Source of the DNA: Tectiglobus sp965215755
GTDB taxonomy: Bacteria > Pseudomonadota > Alphaproteobacteria > Rhizobiales > Hyphomicrobiaceae
Assembly: GCA_965215755.1 (NCBI GenBank)
Contig: OZ244119.1
Span: 5,456,001-5,520,000, forward strand
DNA: 64,000 nucleotides
Direction of reading: 5' to 3'
The notes below the pieces were generated by a model. That model worked only from the letters and a program-made list of their open reading frames with translations, did not search any database and was not told the origin of the DNA. Every line of letters starts with the position of its first letter. The stretch's first letter is position 1. The position numbers were made by a program, and so were the translations under genes. Shown here in pieces: positions 34,368 through 42,425 of the stretch.

Positions 34368-36212
34368 ATGTCATTGAAGGACATTCTGCAGGACGCATCA
34401 CCACAACAGGCTGTCGAGCGATGGCTTGAGCAGTTCGAAGCTGCTGCGCGCGCCAATGATATGGATGCGCTGATGGCGTGCTTCGTTGAAGACTGCCATT
34501 GGCGCGACCTGCTTGCGTTCACTTGGCATCTTAAGACCTTTAGCGGAACAGCCTCGATACGATTGGCGCTCGAGGAAACGCTCGCTGCGACACAGCCGAA
34601 GGCTTTTGAGATTGCAGAAGGCCGGACACCACCACGTGTCGTCGTGCGAGCTGGCGAAGAAACGCTGGAAGCCATCATTACCTTCATAACAGCTGTCGGA
34701 AAATGCAGCGGCGTCTTGCGTCTTGTTCCCGATCAACGACAACCATCCAAGCTTGGTGCCTGGGTGCTCCTGACGGCACTTGACGAGATTAAAGGGCATG
34801 AAGAACGCATCTACGGGCGTCGTCCGCGCGGCGATGAATTCTCTGGCGGGTTTGGTGAAGAGAACTGGCAGGACGTACGCAATCGCGAAATAGCCTACGA
34901 AGACCATGAGCCGACTGTGCTTGTGGTTGGTGGCGGCCAGGCAGGTCTTGGTATTGCAGCGTGCCTGGGTGTTCTCGGCGTTGACACCCTGACGATCGAC
35001 CGGCACGAGCGGGTCGGTGATGCCTGGCGCAAGCGCTATCACAACCTGGTGCTGCACAATGAAGTGTTCGTCAATGACCTGCCGTATATGCCCTATCCGC
35101 CAAACTGGCCGGTCTATATTCCGAAGGACAAACTCGCGAATTGGTTCGAAGCCTACGCGGAAGCGATGGAGTTGAACTTCTGGACGAGTACGGAAATCGT
35201 GTCAGGAACGTACGACGAGCGGGCCGGGCAATGGACCGTTGAACTGAACCGCGATGGCAAGAAACGTATCGTGAAGCCGCGCCATATCGTGTTCGCGACC
35301 GGCGTCAGTGCGATTCCGATCCGACCCGATTGGCCGGGATTGGATACGTTCAAAGGCAAACTGATGCATTCCGGCGAATACCAAAACGGTCATCAATGGA
35401 AGGGTAAGAAAGCCATCGTTATTGGTACTGGCAACAGCGGCCATGACGTTGCACATGATCTCTGCGAGAGTGGTGCCGAGACGACGTTGGTTCAGCGCGG
35501 TACGACGTTGATCGTTAGTCTGGCCGAAGCCCAGCGCGTCTATACCATGTACCATGAGGGACCGCCTGTCGCCGACAATGATCTGCTCGCCACCGCTGCG
35601 CCCTATCCTGTGCTTGTCAAGGCCTACCAGATGGCCTGCGAGGTCAACCAGCAGAATGACAAAGATCTACTAGAGGGCCTCAAGGCGCGCGGTTTCAAAC
35701 TTGATTATGGACCACCGGACAACACTGGCTACCAGATGAAGTATCTGCGGCGCGGCGGTGGATATTATTTCAATGTCGGCTGCTCTGAGCTTATCATTGA
35801 GGGCAAAATAGATCTGGGACACTTTGAGGATATCGAGCGGTTCACACCAACTGGCGCGAAACTCAAGAACGGTGAAGAGATCGAGGCCGATCTGATCGTC
35901 ACAGCCACGGGATATAAGAACCAGCAAGATGTTGCGCGGCTCTATCTTGGCGACGACGTGGCCGACCGCATTGGCACGGTGTGGGGCTTTGGTGAAGATG
36001 GCGAACAGTGCAACATGTGGCGGCGCACCCCTCATCCGGGCCTCTGGTTCACCGGCGGTGGCCTCCCGCATGTCCGCATCTTCTCGAAGTATCTCGCAAT
36101 GCAGATCAAGGCCTGCGAGGAAGGCTTGATTGAGCTTGACATGCCGGACGACATCGCGGGCGCCGCCGCAGTTGTTCCAAGCCCGACGGATGGCCGGCTG
36201 GTCTCCGCCTGA
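34368..36212 (+). CDS. flavin-containing monooxygenase with N-terminal SnoaL-like domain
   Basis: Flavoprotein of 614 residues. Residues 1-145 resemble an NTF2/SnoaL-like domain (QAVERWLEQFEAAARANDMDALMACF, then CHWRDLLAFTWHLKTFSG). The FAD site is VVGGGQAGLGIAACL at about 186-200, the NADPH site VIGTGNSGHDVAHDL, and ATGYKNQQD ends the FAD domain. This layout occurs in a group of bacterial FMOs and YUCCA-like enzymes; oxygenation of a ketone, amine or sulfide is likely. ATG 34368 with CGGAG upstream gives the expected N-terminus; the open frame from 34248 passes through promoter DNA. The gene is single and converges with the CoA transferase gene, 21 bp apart. Confidence 0.87.
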   Translation: MSLKDILQDASPQQAVERWLEQFEAAARANDMDALMACFVEDCHWRDLLAFTWHLKTFSGTASIRLALEETLAATQPKAFEIAEGRTPPRVVVRAGEETLEAIITFITAVGKCSGVLRLVPDQRQPSKLGAWVLLTALDEIKGHEERIYGRRPRGDEFSGGFGEENWQDVRNREIAYEDHEPTVLVVGGGQAGLGIAACLGVLGVDTLTIDRHERVGDAWRKRYHNLVLHNEVFVNDLPYMPYPPNWPVYIPKDKLANWFEAYAEAMELNFWTSTEIVSGTYDERAGQWTVELNRDGKKRIVKPRHIVFATGVSAIPIRPDWPGLDTFKGKLMHSGEYQNGHQWKGKKAIVIGTGNSGHDVAHDLCESGAETTLVQRGTTLIVSLAEAQRVYTMYHEGPPVADNDLLATAAPYPVLVKAYQMACEVNQQNDKDLLEGLKARGFKLDYGPPDNTGYQMKYLRRGGGYYFNVGCSELIIEGKIDLGHFEDIERFTPTGAKLKNGEEIEADLIVTATGYKNQQDVARLYLGDDVADRIGTVWGFGEDGEQCNMWRRTPHPGLWFTGGGLPHVRIFSKYLAMQIKACEEGLIELDMPDDIAGAAAVVPSPTDGRLVSA

Positions 36213-36233
36213 GCTTTGCGCGGCAGGCAAGTG

Positions 36234-37448
36234 TCAGGAGACAATGCCGGCTGATCTCAGATCAGCCAGCGCAGCATCCGTCATTCCGAGAACATCACGC
36301 AGAACGTCATCGGTGTGCTGGCCGAGAAGTGGCGGTGGCGTGTCCTGCCTTTCTTCCGTATTTGCGAGTTTGATCGGACTTCGCATCAGGCGGATGTCGC
36401 CGGCCGTTGGGTGTTCGAGTGTCTGCAATAGTCCTGCCTCGGCCACTTCCGGGCTTTCCATTGCTTCCGATAGATTGCGCACTGGACCTGCTGGTAGTGC
36501 GGCCGTCTGGATACGTTCAACCCAATGATCGCGCAATTTGGTTGCGAAGACGTCTGCCAGGATATCCATGAGTGCCTGCCGGTTTTCTACACGGGCCGCG
36601 TTCGTCGCAAAGCGTGGATCTTCGACCAATTCCGGGCGCGCAATGACATCCTGCACCAACTTGACGAAATGTGGCTGCGTACTACAGGCTGTATAGAACA
36701 TCTCGCCGTCGCTGCCCGCAAATGCGCCGACAGGGACTGCGCTCGGATGTGCGTTGCCGGAGCGTGGCGGATTTTCACCGCTTGTAAGGTAGTATTGCGC
36801 GACGTTGCCCATCAACGAGAACGCGCCGCCCATCAGCGAGAGGTCAATGAAGTCGCCCAGGCCTGTATCCTTGCGCCGAACCAGTGCTGCTGAAATGGCA
36901 GTAGACGCAAGCAGACTGGTCATCAGGTCTGTCAGAGACACCAGGTGCCGCATCGGCGTTCCATCCGGTTCACCATTGACAGACATCAAGCCCATTTCGG
37001 CTTGCAGCACGGGATCAAGGCCTGGCCGCTTCGCCATCGATCCGGTCTGTCCGTAGGCCGACACCGAACAATAGATCAGACCGGGATTGCCCTTTGCCAT
37101 CGTCTCATAGTCAATCCCCAGACGCTTGACGACACCGGGTCGGAAATTTTCGATCATAACGTCTGACTTGGCGGCGAGTTGGTGAATCAGCTCGCGCCCC
37201 GCTTCGGCCTGCATATCAATCACGATGCTTTTCTTATTGCGATTGTAGGCTAGATAAAAGTGCGCCTCGCCGTTCGCATCGGGCGGCCGCATGTTTCGTG
37301 TATCGTCACCATGTCCCGGTCGCTCGACTTTAATGACTTCAGCGCCGAGGTCAGCCAGCTGCATCGTGCAGTTTGGCCCTGCAATGATCCGTGATAGATC
37401 AAGAACGCGGATGCCGGATAAGGGTGGTGCTTGCTTCATGGTCGCCAT
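36234..37448 (-). CDS. CaiB/BaiF family CoA transferase
   Basis: Class III CoA transferase of 404 residues. PLSGIRVLDLSRIIAGPNCTM, VIKVERPGHGDDTR, AYNRNKKSIVIDMQ, ENFRPGVVKRLGIDYE and the aspartate in VSLTDLMTSLLAS (probable catalytic residue) are all present. TPPPLLGQHTDDVLRDVLG closes the protein. The start is uncertain: ATG 37448 or 37439 gives the family N-terminus, while the frame continues to 37598 through a basic segment (NWRGARRAGNVAKHATKQ) lacking a good ribosome site. It is divergent from the GST gene at 37626. Substrates unknown. Confidence 0.86.
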   Translation of the reverse strand: MATMKQAPPLSGIRVLDLSRIIAGPNCTMQLADLGAEVIKVERPGHGDDTRNMRPPDANGEAHFYLAYNRNKKSIVIDMQAEAGRELIHQLAAKSDVMIENFRPGVVKRLGIDYETMAKGNPGLIYCSVSAYGQTGSMAKRPGLDPVLQAEMGLMSVNGEPDGTPMRHLVSLTDLMTSLLASTAISAALVRRKDTGLGDFIDLSLMGGAFSLMGNVAQYYLTSGENPPRSGNAHPSAVPVGAFAGSDGEMFYTACSTQPHFVKLVQDVIARPELVEDPRFATNAARVENRQALMDILADVFATKLRDHWVERIQTAALPAGPVRNLSEAMESPEVAEAGLLQTLEHPTAGDIRLMRSPIKLANTEERQDTPPPLLGQHTDDVLRDVLGMTDAALADLRSAGIVS

Positions 37449-37625
37449 CTTGCCGAGTTGCTTGGTTGCATGCTTGGCGACGTTACCTGCGCGCCGTGCT
37501 CCACGCCAATTGAAGCCAGCCATCATCACATAGGAGAAGTCGATCAATCGGAGTGCGTTTTTCTGGTTGGCATGCGATAGACAGGACAGCAACCCCACAC
37601 ACCCTAGCCGTCAGAGGTCTCAAAA

Positions 37626-38258
37626 ATGAAACTCTATGACTTTGCACTGGCTCCCAACCCGCGCCGCGTTCGCATGTTTCTTGCCGAAAAGGGCATCGAG
37701 GTCCCGAGCGAGCAGATCAACACGCGCGAAGCTCAGCAATTCAGCGATGCGTTTCAAAAGATCAATCCGCGCGGAACGGTACCGGCGCTGGTGCTGGATG
37801 ACGGCACGTCGATCACGGAGTCTGTTTCCATCTGTCGATACTTCGAAGAACTGCAGCCCGAACCCGCTTTGTTCGGCGGCAACGCAAAAGAAAAGGCCGT
37901 CATCGACATGTGGAATCGGCGTGTCGAAATAGAATGTTACGCGCCAGCCGCTGACGTTGTTCGCAACTCTCTTGAGATGTTCAAGGACCGGGCAATCGCG
38001 GGCTTACCGAGCGGTGTCCCCCAGCTCCCTGGCCTTGTTGAGCGCGGACGCGCAAGCTATGCCCGCTTTATGGATAGCCTTGATCCAGAGCTTGGAAAGA
38101 CCCAGTTCATTGCAGGTGACACGTTCTCAGTTGCGGACATCACGGCCTTCATTGCCATGGATTTTGCGAAACGCGGTGATCTTGAAGTGCCGGCAACGGC
38201 GAGCAACATCTTGCGTTGGCAAAGTGAAATTGCAGCGCGTCCCAGCGCATCAGCTTAA
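37626..38258 (+). CDS. glutathione S-transferase
   Basis: GST-fold protein of 210 residues. N-terminal thioredoxin domain: MKLYDFALAPNPRRVRMFLAEKGI, NPRGTVPALVLDDG with the cis-proline, and ITESVSICRYFEE with the ES pair that binds the glutathione gamma-glutamyl group. The C-terminal helical domain contains FIAGDTFSVADITAFIAMDFA, the N-capping box. AGAGG precedes the ATG. It conjugates or isomerises electrophiles with glutathione, or acts as peroxidase. It is a single gene, ended by a compact hairpin at 38307-38326. Confidence 0.87.
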   Translation: MKLYDFALAPNPRRVRMFLAEKGIEVPSEQINTREAQQFSDAFQKINPRGTVPALVLDDGTSITESVSICRYFEELQPEPALFGGNAKEKAVIDMWNRRVEIECYAPAADVVRNSLEMFKDRAIAGLPSGVPQLPGLVERGRASYARFMDSLDPELGKTQFIAGDTFSVADITAFIAMDFAKRGDLEVPATASNILRWQSEIAARPSASA

Positions 38259-38306
38259 ATACGCACGTCCCAACGTGGTCAAAGATCAATTTCATTTGTG
38301 CGGAGC

Positions 38307-38326
38307 GCGGAACGCCTGCGTTCCGC
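38307..38326 (+). terminator. Hairpin after GST gene
   Basis: GCGGAACGC (38307-38315) and GCGTTCCGC (38318-38326) are a perfect nine-base inverted repeat with only two bases between, 48 bp after the GST stop codon. There is no T-tract, so termination is probable but not certain. Confidence 0.5.
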
Positions 38327-38347
38327 TCAATGTCAACGCTAATCCGT

Positions 38348-38572
38348 TTAGGACGGGTTGGACACTTGCTGATCAACCTTACTGCGCCGCGAAGGCTGCA
38401 ACCCCTCGACGAACGGTATGAAGGCCAAACACATCGTCAAACAGAGGCAAGCTGCACTCGCAGCCCAGATAGGTAATTCAGAAGTCGTCGTAATGATTGC
38501 TGTGATAGCAAAATAAATCGTTGCAAAGCCAAACAAAACGGCAGCAACACTCTTTAGTACAAACTTACGCAT
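38348..38572 (-). CDS. small two-helix membrane protein, unknown
   Basis: Protein of 74 residues with two hydrophobic segments: about 5-28 (VLKSVAAVLFGFATIYFAITAII) and 34-52 (LPIWAASAACLCLTMCLAFIPF region), followed by a polar tail. I do not recognise it. ATG 38572 has GGAG about seven bases upstream; the frame open to 38671 has no such signal. It is divergent from the larger membrane-protein gene starting at 38851, which may indicate a shared function, but no family link is seen. Confidence 0.55.
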   Translation of the reverse strand: MRKFVLKSVAAVLFGFATIYFAITAIITTTSELPIWAASAACLCLTMCLAFIPFVEGLQPSRRSKVDQQVSNPS

Positions 38573-38850
38573 ACGCACTCCGTCACTCAAAAATCTGTCT
38601 GGCAGCTGTCCACTTCCACGAATGTGTGACGCCACCGGGCGCTCTGCAAAAATGCTCGGGATAGTTCCCACTCACCCTCTATCCGGGCGCAGGTTTTCTC
38701 AACCTCCTTTACCGTTAGATCTAGCACATGCAGAATGGCAAACAAAGTTCCATTCGTGGGCTCAACGCACAAAAAAATAGCCAACGTTTAGCTGTCAAAA
38801 GAGCAGATGGATTGCGACGTCTTGTGGGGGCAGATTCGTCTGGGGGAAGA

Positions 38851-40047
38851 ATGAGCGGACATATTCAGATCAGTTTGTTTCATATCATTTTTGTCGGTGG
38901 CATGTTGCTTCTCGTCATCCTGTTTCATGGCCTGCCGCTGACCGTCTTTTGGTCGATCTTTGCCGCCATGATCATCAGTGCATGCTTTGCGCGTGGGCGC
39001 GCATTTCTCAGTACAATTGCAATCTGCACCACGCCGTTCTTTTTCGGCCTGCTGGTCGTGGCGCTCTATTTTCAGATCCATCAGATTGAATTTGATAGTC
39101 TGAAGTTGCCGTTCGTTGAGCTTCCAATCGCGTTCAAGGGATCTGACTGGCTGAAGTTCGCGGAATTCGAAGATACCTATAAAGAGCCATTCTACACGGC
39201 CATCTCAACGCTCTATGCCATCGTCGTTGCGCTTGCCCTTGTGAAAGGGTTGGAGGATCGCGATGACATCAACAAGGCCTTGTCAGAAGAGGCCTTTCAC
39301 ATTCGCAACATCTTCAATTACCTGAAATACTTCGAGCCCGGCGACGTCTGCGAGCAGACCAATTCCGCACTCAGTCGGATGCGGGAAATCCTGCGCTCGT
39401 ATGCCTTCAGCATCACCAACAGTCCGAACCTATCGAAACGATCGCGCAAGGATATCGATGAGAACCGGGCCCGCATCGACCAATGCCGGCAAGTGATCCT
39501 CAACATTAAGCCAGCCGATGAGGATGACCGCATCGTCTATCCTGAGATCATCAAGAACCTGGAGCAGTTGAACATTCTCAGGACCCGGCGCGTTGAAGGG
39601 CCGAACCAGAGCCTGTCATGGTATTTAATCGGCGCTCTTTGGTTCATGTCAATTGCGCTCATCCTGCCTTTTCTGGCTGAACCTGTCTGTGTTGATCGTG
39701 CTGCAGGCGCGAACACCGGGGCCATTTCGCAATCGGTGGCTGGCACCCAGCAAGCGCCAACGCCCGCAGCGACAAAAGTGCCTGAGACGGACGCATCGAC
39801 CTGGCTTCAGTCACTGGTTTCGTGCGCTGCCGGTCAGCAACCAAGCCAAGGTCGTTACAGCCAGTACTATATGATCTTCATCATGGTGGCCTTCTTCAGC
39901 TTCATGATGCTGATGCTGCATGACATTGCAACACCAGACAAGGGCTTCTGGAAGCTTGACCGAGAGCCATTTGAGAATTTGGTACGGGACCTCGATGCGG
40001 AAGACGCTGCGATGACCGATGCTAGCAATGCAACGGCGCCAGGCTGA
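38851..40047 (+). CDS. membrane protein, DUF4239/bestrophin-like topology
   Basis: Protein of 398 residues with hydrophobic segments near 8-40, 50-75, 130-150 (YTAISTLYAIVVALALVKG), 260-280 (YLIGALWFMSIALILPFL) and 335-355 (YMIFIMVAFFSFMMLML). Between the second and third pairs lies a charged helical domain (RDDINKALSEEAFHIRNIF, RMREILRSYAFSI, SKRSRKDIDENRARIDQCRQ), an arrangement seen in DUF4239 bestrophin-like proteins; a periplasmic Ala/Thr/Pro-rich loop with two cysteines precedes the last helix. GGGGGAAGA stands before ATG 38851. Function unknown; an ion-channel role is only suggested by topology. Confidence 0.6.
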   Translation: MSGHIQISLFHIIFVGGMLLLVILFHGLPLTVFWSIFAAMIISACFARGRAFLSTIAICTTPFFFGLLVVALYFQIHQIEFDSLKLPFVELPIAFKGSDWLKFAEFEDTYKEPFYTAISTLYAIVVALALVKGLEDRDDINKALSEEAFHIRNIFNYLKYFEPGDVCEQTNSALSRMREILRSYAFSITNSPNLSKRSRKDIDENRARIDQCRQVILNIKPADEDDRIVYPEIIKNLEQLNILRTRRVEGPNQSLSWYLIGALWFMSIALILPFLAEPVCVDRAAGANTGAISQSVAGTQQAPTPAATKVPETDASTWLQSLVSCAAGQQPSQGRYSQYYMIFIMVAFFSFMMLMLHDIATPDKGFWKLDREPFENLVRDLDAEDAAMTDASNATAPG

Positions 40048-40122
40048 CAGTTAGTGGCAAGTATCCCGCGGCTAGTATTTGCGTCTTAGCTACCGGATCA
40101 CAATGTCTGTGGCGATCATTTG

Positions 40123-41856
40123 CTAGGACGCCCTATCCGGCGCGGCCTGCACTCCTCTTACCAGGCGCCCCGGCAACGCGCCGGTGGCTTGATCGTCACG
40201 CCTCGCGATGACTCCGGAAACGATGGTTTCCTCGTAGCCGGTCGTTGACTGCACAAGGCGGCGCCCTCCTTCCGGCAGGTCGTAGTGCACGCGCGGTGGG
40301 GACATGGTGAGGCGATCATAATCTATGACGTTGATGTCCGCCTTGTAGCCCGGTTTCAGCACGCCGCGGTCGTGCAGTCCGACAGAAGCCGCCGTTCGCC
40401 TTGCTTGTGCAGCGACGATGAAGGGGATGGAAAGCTTCTCACCACGGGACCGGTCACGCGTCCAATGGGTCATCAGGTAAGTCGGGAAACTTGCATCACA
40501 AATAATGCCACAATGTGCGCCGCCGTCGGACAAGCCTGGCACCGCATTGGGGTGCACCATCATTTCGCGCACGGCATCGAGATTGCCCGCCTTGTAGTTG
40601 GCAAAGGGTACGTAAAGCATGCCGCGACCGCCGTCCTCAAGCAGCGCGTCATAGGCCATATCTGCTGGATCGCGACCCTGCGCCCTGGCTGCCGGTCCCA
40701 ATGCCTTCTCCCAAGGCTGCTCGTAATCTGGCGGATCTTCAAGACGGAAGACGCGGTTGTAATTCGGTTTACGGATGAGCGGATCATCACTCTCAATCGG
40801 ATCCTCGCCGAGGATACGGGCACGGATCTCCGGATCGCGCATGCGGGCGACGCGTTGGTCGAGCGGGAGATGCATGATCTCGCGGTAAGTCGGATGGCCA
40901 AGGAACGGCATGCGCGCCAATTCGAGGCCCAATATCAGGCCGATCGGGCGCGCTGCGACTTGTGCGTGGATCCTAAAACCTGCTGCTGCATGGGCTGCAA
41001 TATCATCCATGGTCTGACGCCAACGGTCCGGGTCTTTATCGTCCTGGATGACAGTCAGGTTGATCGGGCAACCGGTAGCTTTGCCGACGCGTAAGAGCAT
41101 TGGCAGATCATCATCAATTGTTTCACGGTCGAGGACAAATTGCAGAACGCCATGCCCCTCAGCCTGCATCGCCGTCGTGACTGCCAACAGCTCCTCTTCG
41201 CCCGCTTTGAGCGTCGGCGTGAAATCCCCGTCTGATGTGCGGTGATTGATGGTGCGAGACGTTGTGAATCCAAGCGCGCCGGCACGGATCGCATCACGCG
41301 TGATAGCAGCCATTTGTCTGTTGTCGTCCGCCGTTGCCGGTTCGCGTTTGGCGCCGCGCTCGCCCATGACATAGACGCGGGCTGCGGCGTGCGGCAGTTG
41401 AGCGGCGAAATCAATATCAAACTGGCGACATGCGAGCCAATCCATGTACTCGGGGAATGTCTCCCAGGTCCAGGGAAGGCCGGCAGACAGGACCGGCTCG
41501 GGAATATCCTCGACACCTTCCATCAACCGTACCAGGCGATCTTGATCGTCGGGGCGGCACGGGGCAAACCCGACACCGCAATTCCCCATGACCGTTGTCG
41601 TCACGCCGTTCTGAGATGAGGGCGACAAGTCATGCCCCCAGGTTACTTGCCCGTCGTAATGGGTGTGGACGTCGACGAAGCCCGGTGTCACCAATTTGCC
41701 CCTGGCGTCGATCTCGTCTCGGCCGCGGCCACTGATTTTGCCGACAGCTGCAATGGTGTGACCGCTGATTGCAACATCACCGTCAAACAGATCGCCCCCG
41801 GTGCCGTCAGCAACACTGCCGCCGCGGATGACAAGGTCATAGTCAGCTTCGGACAT
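40123..41856 (-). CDS. N-acyl-D-amino-acid deacylase family amidohydrolase
   Basis: Metal-dependent amidohydrolase of 577 residues. LVTPGFVDVHTHYDGQVTWGHDL gives the HXH metal ligands H64 and H66 and the D-aminoacylase-type DGQ; NGVTTTVMGNCGVGFAP is also characteristic. Later landmarks are GALGFTTSRTINHRTSDGD and the C-terminal LSDGGAHCGIICDASFPTYLMTHW with a metal aspartate. The C-terminal beta-sandwich GVLKPGYKADINVIDYDRL closes the fold. Members remove acyl groups from N-acyl-D-amino acids or open cyclic amides. The gene is solitary. Exact substrate unknown. Confidence 0.87.
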   Translation of the reverse strand: MSEADYDLVIRGGSVADGTGGDLFDGDVAISGHTIAAVGKISGRGRDEIDARGKLVTPGFVDVHTHYDGQVTWGHDLSPSSQNGVTTTVMGNCGVGFAPCRPDDQDRLVRLMEGVEDIPEPVLSAGLPWTWETFPEYMDWLACRQFDIDFAAQLPHAAARVYVMGERGAKREPATADDNRQMAAITRDAIRAGALGFTTSRTINHRTSDGDFTPTLKAGEEELLAVTTAMQAEGHGVLQFVLDRETIDDDLPMLLRVGKATGCPINLTVIQDDKDPDRWRQTMDDIAAHAAAGFRIHAQVAARPIGLILGLELARMPFLGHPTYREIMHLPLDQRVARMRDPEIRARILGEDPIESDDPLIRKPNYNRVFRLEDPPDYEQPWEKALGPAARAQGRDPADMAYDALLEDGGRGMLYVPFANYKAGNLDAVREMMVHPNAVPGLSDGGAHCGIICDASFPTYLMTHWTRDRSRGEKLSIPFIVAAQARRTAASVGLHDRGVLKPGYKADINVIDYDRLTMSPPRVHYDLPEGGRRLVQSTTGYEETIVSGVIARRDDQATGALPGRLVRGVQAAPDRAS

Positions 41857-42044
41857 CGCTCAAATCCTCCGGCCGGACATCAACACAAATGCAAATCTGC
41901 GATAAATCATCCGCCGTGTCGCTGCCGCGGTCAATCAGAAAGCAAATGCTGTTGTGATTGTTGCCGTGCCATCGAATGGTCTTAGCGAGAGGTTAGGGGC
42001 TGGGGGCAAGAGGCAAGCTGCCGATCAATTGTGGGACCTGTGGA

Positions 42045-42305
42045 ATGAGATACTCGATATTCGTGGCCGCCGTACTGATGAGCCTTACAACGGTCAACGT
42101 CATCGGAGCGAAGCCGGCTATCGCGGCCAGTAAGAGTGGTAAACTGACGTGCACGGCAATTCGTAAGCAGTGCTTCAGAGGCTGCCAGAAAGAAGCGCCG
42201 CGCGAGTTCTGCCTCGGTTACTGTCTCGACAAGAAACATGAGTGTCTGACAACGGGCAACTGGATTGGCATCCGGCGCACATTTCGGAATGTCATTCGGA
42301 AATAG
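42045..42305 (+). CDS. small exported cysteine-rich protein with twin CX3C motif
   Basis: Protein of 86 residues with a signal peptide (MRYSIFVAAVLMSLTTV, cleavage after AIA or IAA near residue 27). The mature part has six cysteines, C36, C43, C47, C56, C60 and C67, with mirror-symmetric spacing CX6CX3CX8CX3CX6C. Twin CX3C motifs joined by a short turn form a disulfide-stapled helical hairpin in alpha-hairpinin and small Tim-type folds; a similar fold is predicted here, without evident homology. The C-terminus is basic (IGIRRTFRNVIRK). It would be oxidised in the periplasm. Role unknown; ends 36 bp before a strong hairpin. Confidence 0.7.
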   Translation: MRYSIFVAAVLMSLTTVNVIGAKPAIAASKSGKLTCTAIRKQCFRGCQKEAPREFCLGYCLDKKHECLTTGNWIGIRRTFRNVIRK

Positions 42306-42340
42306 TCATACCGGCAGTGTAGTCACTGCGAACAAGAGAC

Positions 42341-42367
42341 AGCCGGAAAGCAGAGTGCTTCCCGGCT
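42341..42367. terminator. Bidirectional hairpin terminator between Cys-rich gene and fhs
   Basis: AGCCGGAAAGCA (42341-42352) pairs with TGCTTCCCGGCT (42356-42367): twelve positions with one mismatch and a three-base loop. It lies between two converging genes. A smaller repeat, CCCAAC and GTTGGG at 42376-42381 and 42398-42403, lies between it and the fhs stop codon. Confidence 0.6.
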
Positions 42368-42425
42368 GCCCGTCTCCCAACTCTCTCCCCCCGGAGCGTT
42401 GGGTCATCTGATGTGTCCTATTCGC

